Positions 57,319-64,000 of a DNA stretch of 64,000 nucleotides are shown piece after piece (within the stretch, counting starts at the first letter, position 1; every line of letters starts with the position of its first letter). The DNA is from Hallerella sp964587155 (GTDB taxonomy: Bacteria; Fibrobacterota; Fibrobacteria; Fibrobacterales; Fibrobacteraceae), in contig CAZPKF010000008.1 in the NCBI GenBank assembly GCA_964587155.1, positions 33,014 through 97,013 on the forward strand. Direction: 5' to 3'. The position numbers were made by a program, and so were the translations under genes. The notes below the pieces were generated by a model. That model did not search any database, was not told the origin of the DNA, and saw nothing but the letters and a program-made list of their open reading frames with translations.

Positions 57319-58310
57319 AAATCGGTTATTTGCTTCCCTCATTTACGGTTGTGTCGGGTTCTTCCGGTGGAATTAAAATGCAGGCAATGCAATGGCGTGA
57401 CATGATGCGTTCTCGCGGTTATGAAGTTGTAGAAATTTCGGAATGGGGAGATTACGATTGGAAAACATTTGACATCCTTCATTTCTTTTACTTTGGATTT
57501 TCCTATTTGACCATTTATCAGCATTTGAAGAAACGCTACCCGCATTTGAAATTCGTTTGCTCGCCGATTATCGATTCCTTTATTTCATGCTTTATTTATA
57601 AAGCGATTTCCCTAATCAAAATTCCGAAACTAAAAGTTTGGAGCGAACCGGCAACGTTAAGGCATTTTCAAAATCTCTTCGATGTTTTTTTGGTGCGCAG
57701 CGATTATGAACGGAAATATTTGGAAAAAGGCCTTGGGGTTTCCAAAGGAAAAATTCGGAAAGTGCCGTTGAACGGGCGGCTATCTGGGGTGATGAATAAA
57801 GCACAAAAAGAAAATTTTTGTCTGCATGTTTCGAGAAATGACGATTCGGGAAAAAATGTTCTTCGGTTGGTCGAAGCCGCCTTGCGGTATGATTTTAACT
57901 TGACTCTTGCTGGAAGTATTTCCAATACTTTTAAAGAAAGACTTCAGGAAAAAATCGGCAAAGCGAAAAACGTCCGGATTCTGGGCCGCGTTTCCGACGA
58001 GACGCTGGTGGATTTGTACAAACGCGCCCGCGTTTTTGCTTTGCCATCCATTCGGGAGGGCGTCGGGCTTGTGGCCCTTGAGGCGGCGAGTTACGGCTGC
58101 GATATTGTGATTACGGATATCGGAGGACCCAAGGAGTATTTTTTACCGAATGCCATCGCTGTGAACCCGAAAAGCGTGGATGAAATCGGGACGGCGGTAA
58201 TGCGCTTCTTGAATGGCGAGACTTTCCAGCCGACGCTGAAAGAAGCGATTGCTAAAAAGTATTCGGAAAGTCGGGTCGCGGACATGCTGGAAAATATTTA
58301 TTCGATATAA
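57315..58310 (+). CDS. Family 4 glycosyltransferase
   Basis: 331 residues. KIGYLLPSFTVVSGSSGGIKMQAMQW is the GT4 N-terminal Gly-rich loop, PSIREGVGLVALEAASYGCDIVI the EX7E donor site. The 4-nt overlap (ATGA) with the Fe-S gene indicates co-translation. It adds a sugar in the repeat unit. Confidence 0.9.
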   Translation: MKIGYLLPSFTVVSGSSGGIKMQAMQWRDMMRSRGYEVVEISEWGDYDWKTFDILHFFYFGFSYLTIYQHLKKRYPHLKFVCSPIIDSFISCFIYKAISLIKIPKLKVWSEPATLRHFQNLFDVFLVRSDYERKYLEKGLGVSKGKIRKVPLNGRLSGVMNKAQKENFCLHVSRNDDSGKNVLRLVEAALRYDFNLTLAGSISNTFKERLQEKIGKAKNVRILGRVSDETLVDLYKRARVFALPSIREGVGLVALEAASYGCDIVITDIGGPKEYFLPNAIAVNPKSVDEIGTAVMRFLNGETFQPTLKEAIAKKYSESRVADMLENIYSI

Positions 58311-58320
58311 TAGTAAAAAA

Positions 58321-59640
58321 ATGCCAGATCTTTACTTAAGAATTTTTCCGACTTACTATTTAACCATATATTCTATTTTATGGGGCGTATTCTTTTTATT
58401 TCTTCTTTTAAAACGCAAAGAAGTCCTTTCGATTTCCAATTTATTTGTAGGCTTATTCTTTTTGAATGCATTGATTTCTATTTGGATAATAAATAACCCC
58501 TATTATACGACTGCAAATATTTATCGTGGATTTTGTATAGAATCTTTCACTCCGTTATTGTATTTATTTTTAACTCTTTTGATGTGGGCGACTCCACTAT
58601 TTTCAATAAAAAAAGATTCAATACAATCAGTGTATCTATATTCTCCAAATTCACCTAACTTAATAAAGAAATTTTTGTTTTACGGGATTATCGTCATCTA
58701 TGTTATTGCCGCTTTATTTGTATTTTTGGCAAGTATTTCCCAAGTTGGAAATATATCTATGTTATATTCGTCGGATTCCGTATCTAAAAAAATTATTCAG
58801 GCGGAATACATATATACAATATGTTCTAAAAATACACTCACAAAATATTCATACCATGTTTACAATGCTTTTTCTGATTCAATGATAGCGATCTCGTTTT
58901 TCTTTCTTTCAAGAAAACGAAAAATTGTTGGCTTGTTGCTATTTGTTATAACTATTGTTTCTCAAATTTTATTAGGTGTGATTGCGATAAATCGACAAAT
59001 TTTAATCTGTGTGTTATTAACGATTTTAATAACAAGCATACTTTTCAAGAATGTTTTGGATGGGAAAATCAAAAAGATTTTATTCGGAAGTTTTTTGATT
59101 TTTGCTATTGGTTTATTTGTTCCCGTTGTACTGATATCGTTTCTTCGCTTTGGTTCTAATATAAATTATACTCTATGGACAATGTTTCGATATCTGGGAG
59201 AATCTCCTATAAATTTTGCATCTGAAATTTGGTTTCATCAAAAAGAGTTGTTGTTGAGTAAATATTCATTTAACGTGTTTTGGGGTAAATCTATCGACCA
59301 ACGTATTACAGAAGCTCGACACATTGCTGGTATATCTGGAGATTTGTTTTATACATATGTCGGTGATTTAATTATTGACTTTGGGCGGTTTGCTATTTTT
59401 ATTATAGGCATTCTTATATGTATTTACTTTTTTCGTAAAAAGATTTCTAAAAATATTTCATTAGCTTCTTTGATATTTTTACAAACTTGGTGCATCATGT
59501 GCGTTGAAGGTGTTTTTTTGTTTTTTTATTGCCTCACTCCTACTAAATTGATAATTCCTTTTATTTTTTATTTCATCTTAAACGTTTCCCTAAAAAAACA
59601 TGAAATACCTTTACGTTTTGACCAGCACAGAAAACGATAG
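58321..59640 (+). CDS. Wzy-like oligosaccharide repeat-unit polymerase
   Basis: 439 residues from ATG 58321 (10 nt after the GT4 stop), about ten TM helices, very hydrophobic, with a long periplasmic loop (~150-220) and LGVIAINRQILICVLLT. The bases are markedly AT-rich compared to its neighbours (long runs of A and T), the usual mark of a recently acquired polymerase. It overlaps the next gene by 41 nt. Wzy joins repeat units in the periplasm. Confidence 0.72.
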   Translation: MPDLYLRIFPTYYLTIYSILWGVFFLFLLLKRKEVLSISNLFVGLFFLNALISIWIINNPYYTTANIYRGFCIESFTPLLYLFLTLLMWATPLFSIKKDSIQSVYLYSPNSPNLIKKFLFYGIIVIYVIAALFVFLASISQVGNISMLYSSDSVSKKIIQAEYIYTICSKNTLTKYSYHVYNAFSDSMIAISFFFLSRKRKIVGLLLFVITIVSQILLGVIAINRQILICVLLTILITSILFKNVLDGKIKKILFGSFLIFAIGLFVPVVLISFLRFGSNINYTLWTMFRYLGESPINFASEIWFHQKELLLSKYSFNVFWGKSIDQRITEARHIAGISGDLFYTYVGDLIIDFGRFAIFIIGILICIYFFRKKISKNISLASLIFLQTWCIMCVEGVFLFFYCLTPTKLIIPFIFYFILNVSLKKHEIPLRFDQHRKR

Positions 59641-60580
59641 TTTTTTAGAGCAGACTTTTGTTTCTATTCTTTCGTTGAAGCAAAAGACCGCGAACGCTTT
59701 TATAACGCTTCTTACGGATAAATGCACGGAAGAAACTTTTTTCCATGGGCGAGAAAATATCCGAGAGCTTTGCGATGAAGTTGTTGTAAAAGATTTGGAT
59801 GAGAATCTTTCGGGCAAGGTGCGTTCCCGATTATTGAAAACGAATATGCGAAATTTAGTGGATGGGGATTTTCTCTACATAGATTCTGATACCGTTATTT
59901 TAGATAATTTATCCGAAATTGAAAATACTTCCGCCGATATTGCAGGAATACAGGATAGGCATTGTGTTTTTTCCAAAGGTATACAGTTTCATGCATCTCA
60001 AAAATTAAAATCTCATATATGTACAGACGAAAAATTTTTGTTATCAGAAGTTTACGTAAATAGCGGAGTTCTTTTCGTCCGCGACAATCAGCGGAATAGG
60101 GACTTTTTTAAACAGTGGAATGAACTGTATTTGGAGTATCTTCAAAAATATGGCATTAGTCAGGACCAGCCAACTCTTGCCTATGTGAATTACAAGAACA
60201 ACTTTCCGATTCAAGAACTGGACGGTTCTTGGAATTGCCAGTTGCCGTGTGGTTTAAAGTATTTCAGAACGGCAAAAATACTTCATTATTTTACAAGCGG
60301 AAATATGCCGAAGGCGATTTCTTGCCTTTATAAGGAATGTGAAAAATTGGGATTCAATGAAAACGCAAGAAAATTGGTCCTCGAAAATTTTGAAAGTTGC
60401 GCATTCGATTTTGATGTTTCTTGTGTAGTTCTCGGAAATGAATATGAAATTACCAGAACGGCCTGTTATCGATTTTTTGTTTTTCTTTTTGCAAGGCACA
60501 AAAAGGTTTTCAATCTTTTTGAAAAAGTATTTTCCCTTGGTCGTGGAAAAGGTTTCTTTTTTAGATCAAGAAATGGGTGA
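59600..60580 (+). CDS. Family 8-like glycosyltransferase
   Basis: 326 residues. MKYLYVLTSTENDSFLEQTFVS at the N-terminus, with FLYIDSDTVILDNLSEIE carrying the DxD metal-binding motif and VNSGVLFVRDNQRNRDFF, a GT8-like acceptor site. C-terminal ~40 residues are basic and aromatic for membrane association. Confidence 0.75.
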   Translation: MKYLYVLTSTENDSFLEQTFVSILSLKQKTANAFITLLTDKCTEETFFHGRENIRELCDEVVVKDLDENLSGKVRSRLLKTNMRNLVDGDFLYIDSDTVILDNLSEIENTSADIAGIQDRHCVFSKGIQFHASQKLKSHICTDEKFLLSEVYVNSGVLFVRDNQRNRDFFKQWNELYLEYLQKYGISQDQPTLAYVNYKNNFPIQELDGSWNCQLPCGLKYFRTAKILHYFTSGNMPKAISCLYKECEKLGFNENARKLVLENFESCAFDFDVSCVVLGNEYEITRTACYRFFVFLFARHKKVFNLFEKVFSLGRGKGFFFRSRNG

Positions 60581-60585
60581 GCAAT

Positions 60586-61539
60586 ATGAAAAAATTAGTG
60601 ATAGTTTCGGTTCCCTACAAGCCTTTTATGGGCGTAATCAAAGACGGCTGCACGTTGCCGAATGTTGAATTTTTAATCATAGAAAGGAAAAAGCATTTTG
60701 CCTGGAAAATCCTTTTCCGGATTTTTCTTGCCTTGAAATGCTATCGGCTTGCCTTGCGCTGCAAAATTTCAAATTCCAACTACCGGGATTTTCAAAATTA
60801 TGCAAAGGAGACGGAGACGAAATTTCTATTTTGGAGTCCGTTCTTTTTGTCTTGGTGGTATGCCATGGGACGTTTGATTCCTAAACAGGAAAAGGTTGTT
60901 TTTTGTTGGGCTCCTTTGGGGATAGCCAATCAAAATCGCTTTGACTTTTTTTATAAAAAAACACAGGCACTAGGCTTTGACTTTTTTACAATGAATTCCT
61001 CGGATGCAAAAAAATACAATATGCATTTAACGACACAAGTCTACCGCCGTTGGAAAAATTTGGAACAGATAACGTCAGAAACGGATTTTTATTTTTTGGG
61101 AAAATGTAAGGGACGAGAAAAAAAATTAGAACAAATTCAAAAAGCATTACTAGAGAAAAATTTTAAGGTGGATTTCAAAATTTTTGAAAATAATATAGAG
61201 AATCCGATTTCTTTTGAAGAAAATGTTTTAAATGCGATGCACAGTAGATGCATTGTGGATGTTGTTGCTTTTTCTGGCGTTTACAAACAAACAGATATGA
61301 CTCTTCGTCCACTGGAAGCTCTTTTTTTGGGGAAAAAACTACTAACCAATTACACCGCTATTAAAGGTATGGATTTCTACCGTCCAGAGAATATATACGT
61401 TATCGACGCAGAGCTTTCGAATTTGGATGGAATTGAAGAATTTATGAGGGTGCCCATTGTTTCAATTGATGAAAAAATCGTCAACCAATACGAAGTAAAC
61501 TTTTGGTTGGCAAAATACTTCTTGGGGAATTGTAAATGA
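60586..61539 (+). CDS. Glycosyltransferase-like protein of unknown family
   Basis: 317 residues from ATG 60586 (GGGTGAGC upstream). It starts KKLVIVSVPYKPFMGVIKDG, a Rossmann-type strand, and has FWSPFFLSWWYAMGRL and LRPLEALFLGKKLLTNYTAI, resembling the donor-site region of GT-B enzymes such as the lipopolysaccharide alpha-glucosyltransferase-like group. Family not clear. Confidence 0.6.
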   Translation: MKKLVIVSVPYKPFMGVIKDGCTLPNVEFLIIERKKHFAWKILFRIFLALKCYRLALRCKISNSNYRDFQNYAKETETKFLFWSPFFLSWWYAMGRLIPKQEKVVFCWAPLGIANQNRFDFFYKKTQALGFDFFTMNSSDAKKYNMHLTTQVYRRWKNLEQITSETDFYFLGKCKGREKKLEQIQKALLEKNFKVDFKIFENNIENPISFEENVLNAMHSRCIVDVVAFSGVYKQTDMTLRPLEALFLGKKLLTNYTAIKGMDFYRPENIYVIDAELSNLDGIEEFMRVPIVSIDEKIVNQYEVNFWLAKYFLGNCK

Positions 61540-62135
61540 TTTTATCGAAAAAAGACTATCTGGAATATATTCAAGCCGACAAGAAAGCCTTGAAAACTCC
61601 CGATTTTAAAACTCGGTTTATTTGGTCCTTCCGCGATTTGGGCGAAGAAAACTACATTCTAAATTATACAACGGCTCTTCGAAAATACGAATTAGCTAAA
61701 AATTTATACAAGCAAAAAAAAACTCTCGCCAAACTTTTCTTTTATCTGTGGCATAAAATTCTGTTCAATCGGAAATGCCGACAAACTGGAATGTATCTTA
61801 TGCCGAACGTTGTGGATTCGGGATTGAGGCTGATTCATCCCGGATATCGTTACATTCCCAATGTCGCTCAAATCGGGAAGAACTGCACCATTTTGCCGGA
61901 GGTCTTTATCGGCAAAAAGCATCCCGGCGAGAAGCAACCCTGTGTCTTTATCGGGGATAATTGCTATCTAGGCGTTCGCTCCACCATTCTCGGACCCGTT
62001 AAAATCGGAAACAACGTGACCATTGGGGGAGGGAGTGTGGTTGTAAAAGATATTCCGGATAATTGCGTTGTCGCCGGGAATCCCGCTAAGATTATTAAAT
62101 ATAAGAACCAAATAAACGATGACCAATCAACGTAA
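61536..62135 (+). CDS. Serine O-acetyltransferase-like (LbH) acyltransferase
   Basis: 199 residues. The C-terminal half has hexapeptide repeats (IGKNCTILPEVFIGKKH, IGDNCYLGVRSTILGPVKIGNNVTIGGGSVV) and ends VAGNPAKII, as in CysE/WbbJ-type O-acetyltransferases. In this context it likely acetylates a sugar of the surface glycan. ATGA overlap with the previous gene. Confidence 0.85.
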   Translation: MILSKKDYLEYIQADKKALKTPDFKTRFIWSFRDLGEENYILNYTTALRKYELAKNLYKQKKTLAKLFFYLWHKILFNRKCRQTGMYLMPNVVDSGLRLIHPGYRYIPNVAQIGKNCTILPEVFIGKKHPGEKQPCVFIGDNCYLGVRSTILGPVKIGNNVTIGGGSVVVKDIPDNCVVAGNPAKIIKYKNQINDDQST

Positions 62136-63624
62136 ACTTGGCGCACTTCTTTCGTATGCGACGATAGCCCTGCAAAATATCGTAGGGATTGTCTATACGC
62201 CGTTCTTGATTCGGATGCTTGGCAAGTCCGATTATGGCCTGTATTCGCTGGTCACATCAATTATCTCCTATTTGACGCTTTTGGATTTCGGCTTTGCGGA
62301 CGCTGTTGTTCGTTACACGGCGAAATATCGGGCGGAGGGAAAAACTCGTGAACAGTATTCCCTGTTCGGCTTATTTTCTGTCGTTTATGGCGTAATCGCA
62401 TTCCTCGCTTTGATTCTGGGGCTAGTGTTTGTTTTTCATCTAGACTCCTTTTTTGCGGATTCCATGACCGTCGAGGAAATCCATCGCGCCAAAATAATGC
62501 TCCTTTGCCTGGTGGTGAATCTGGCTTTGACCTTTGTTTTCAGCGTTTACAAGGCGATTCTCGACGCCTACGAGCAATTTGTCTTTGTGCGCATCTTGAA
62601 CATTTTGCGAATCGTTCTCAATACGGGAATTATGGTCTTGCTTTTGAATCTGGGGTTCAAGGCCGTGGCTCTGGTGGTTTTGATTACGATTCTGAATGTT
62701 CTGATTTTGGTTTCCAACTGCTGCTATTGCTTTGCCAAATTGAAAATCAAAGTTCTTTTTAGAAATATCGACTGGAGCAAGCTGAAGGAAATGGCCTCTT
62801 ACTCCGTATTCATTTTTTTGAACGGTTGCATTTCTCAAATCTATTGGTTCTCCGGGCAGTTTATTCTGGGCATTTATCACGGTGCGAAAGTGATTGCCGT
62901 CTATGCGATTGCCATTCAACTTTCTTTTATGTTCAAGCATTTCACGGGAGCCATCAACTCTGTCTTTTTCCCGAAAATTACGGCTCTAACAACCAAGCTT
63001 GATTCTGCGCCTGAAATTTCACATATCTTTTTGAAAATCGGTCGTTTGCAGTATCTAGTAATTTCGTTGATTCTTTCCGGGTTTGTTTTATTCGGCAGGG
63101 AGTTCATTCTTTTATGGGCGGGGGACGGTTATCAGGATGCGTTCGCCATTACGCTAATCTTTTTTATAGCTTTAACTCCTGCGCAAACCCAGCAAATCGG
63201 CTGGCACGTCTGCAAGGCGCGCAATCACCTTAAATTTAGAACCTATACCTATTTCGCCATCGCGCTTCTTTGTCTCGCAGGGCAAATTTTCGGTTCCAAA
63301 CATTACGGCATGGCGGGGAACGCCATTTCCATTGCCGCCGCCCTTCTTTTGATGGAAGGCCTGATTCTGAATGTCTATTACCAGAAAAAAGAACAAATTA
63401 ACATCATCGCCTTTTGGAAAAATTTCGCGAGGCTTTCGCTGGTTCCTTGCGTTTGCGTGGTGGGCTTCCTGTTGGTTAAGACGCAAGTCCTTTTGGATTC
63501 GTGGCCCAAGCTGCTTTCGGGAATCGCCGCTTATAGTGTCGTCTTTTTCATCTTGTCTTATTTGTTCAGCTTGAACGAATATGAAAAGGGCCTGCTGCAA
63601 CCGCTGATAAAAAGATTGGTGTAA
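62119..63624 (+). CDS. Wzx-type polysaccharide flippase
   Basis: 501 residues, 12-14 TM helices, starting KLGALLSYATIALQNIVGIVYTPFLIRMLGKSDYGLYSL, the PST/MATE-like Wzx start. Moves undecaprenyl-linked repeat units across the inner membrane for the Wzy polymerase. The last intact gene of the locus. Confidence 0.9.
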   Translation: MTNQRKLGALLSYATIALQNIVGIVYTPFLIRMLGKSDYGLYSLVTSIISYLTLLDFGFADAVVRYTAKYRAEGKTREQYSLFGLFSVVYGVIAFLALILGLVFVFHLDSFFADSMTVEEIHRAKIMLLCLVVNLALTFVFSVYKAILDAYEQFVFVRILNILRIVLNTGIMVLLLNLGFKAVALVVLITILNVLILVSNCCYCFAKLKIKVLFRNIDWSKLKEMASYSVFIFLNGCISQIYWFSGQFILGIYHGAKVIAVYAIAIQLSFMFKHFTGAINSVFFPKITALTTKLDSAPEISHIFLKIGRLQYLVISLILSGFVLFGREFILLWAGDGYQDAFAITLIFFIALTPAQTQQIGWHVCKARNHLKFRTYTYFAIALLCLAGQIFGSKHYGMAGNAISIAAALLLMEGLILNVYYQKKEQINIIAFWKNFARLSLVPCVCVVGFLLVKTQVLLDSWPKLLSGIAAYSVVFFILSYLFSLNEYEKGLLQPLIKRLV

Positions 63625-63630
63625 TCTTCC

Positions 63631-64000
63631 CTTTTTTAGGGAGTCGTAATGTAGAGTTTGGTTGTTTGGTCAGCATCTTCACGGGCGGTATTCCGTAGGT
63701 TGATGAATGCGGACGTTCGTTGTTATAGCTCCAGAATCATTCCGTGGCAAGCGTCTGAGCCTCGTCGATACTCCTAAACACATGCATTTCCAGCCATTCG
63801 TGTCGGGCTGTCCTGTAGAAACGTTCTGTGTCGGGTGTCCTGGCTGGGTGTGCAACAGCTTGATTTTCTTTTGTAGCGCCCATTCCGAAAGTTCCTCGCT
63901 GATGTATTCCGGACCGTTGTCGCATCCGATTGCCTTTGGCGAAACTATAGTGGTTTGAAAATTTGAGACAAAAATTTCGGATTCCTTAGTTGATGAATCA
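63631..64000 (-). mobile_element. Decayed IS3-type transposase, C-terminal part
   Basis: On the minus strand, IGCDNGPEYISEELSEWALQ and HTQPGHPTQN, then FYRTARHEWLEMHVFRSIDEA and FWSYNNERPHSSTYGIPPVK are IS3-family (orfB) DDE integrase segments. Between them (near 63806-63816) about 13 bases are missing compared to the family, removing the 'AFIE' with the catalytic Glu and shifting the frame. A TGA (63735-63737 region) replaces a Trp in EWFW. The coding region continues toward the wzx stop without its own end and continues beyond the right border of the window. Confidence 0.75.

Noticed and set aside
63735..63737. TGA read as Trp (recoding)
   Set aside because: The same remnant has a frame-shifting deletion of the catalytic region, and other genes use TGA as a normal stop.

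Overview
The window looks like a chromosomal contig from a Fibrobacter-like bacterium (phylum Fibrobacterota). This rests on a mixture of signs: Ser-rich linkers directly after lipoprotein signal peptides, a PorV/PorQ-type outer-membrane protein, a lipoprotein of the collagen-like/'GEMLFAADLG' kind seen in Fibrobacter paralogous families, a futalosine-pathway menaquinone gene (mqnE), LPS genes (kdsB), and promoters resembling the Bacteroidetes -7 element (TAnnTTTG), as expected for the FCB group. The assignment is an inference from gene content; no rRNA is present. A run of 100 N at 19922-20021 shows this is a scaffold, so nearby duplications and frameshifts need checking against reads.

Layout. 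1-9.1 kb is a tight forward run of housekeeping genes: the end of a UvrD/PcrA helicase, gatC, kdsB, pyrG, a ComEA-like HhH protein, a PilM-like/PilN-like pair, rsmD, coaD, a rhomboid protease, a PfkB kinase and a DUF2007-like protein. 9.1-17.2 kb is an accessory island of small secreted, lipoprotein and Cys-rich proteins with two copies of a TGTCCC direct-repeat motif, a candidate structured RNA, a T-tract frameshift and a perfect 598-bp tandem duplication. 17.2-20.4 kb is an overlapping three-gene operon: Upf1/DNA2-like helicase, a small protein broken by the gap, and a HicA-like protein. 20.4-30.1 kb holds envelope proteins, an M23/LysM peptidase, ComEC, an M43-type metalloprotease lipoprotein with a duplicated active-site segment, DUF4416, an M15-like protein and a sulfatase-modifying-factor-type protein.

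30.1-36.8 kb reads leftward: hisI-tilS-ftsH-folP-dacA overlap stop-to-start and are preceded by proA. 36.8-44.2 kb is an envelope glycan block (four leftward and one rightward glycosyltransferases, a Wzi-like and a PorV-like outer-membrane protein). A lone tRNA-Lys and terminators separate it from mqnE, a guanine-deaminase-like gene, an NSS transporter with an overlooked 35-residue small subunit, azlCD, purF and a UbiA/histidine-phosphatase/peptidase operon (44.2-53.4 kb).

53.9-63.6 kb is a forward surface-polysaccharide cluster (glycosyltransferases, a pyruvyltransferase paired with an Fe-S protein, Wzy-like polymerase, acetyltransferase, Wzx flippase), bordered on the left by an internally deleted ATPase remnant and on the right by a decayed IS3-type transposase, the usual marks of an exchangeable locus.

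The most interesting general signal is that at least ten transcription-unit heads carry a TAnnTT-type octamer ending only 4-5 nt before the start codon, which predicts leaderless mRNAs.
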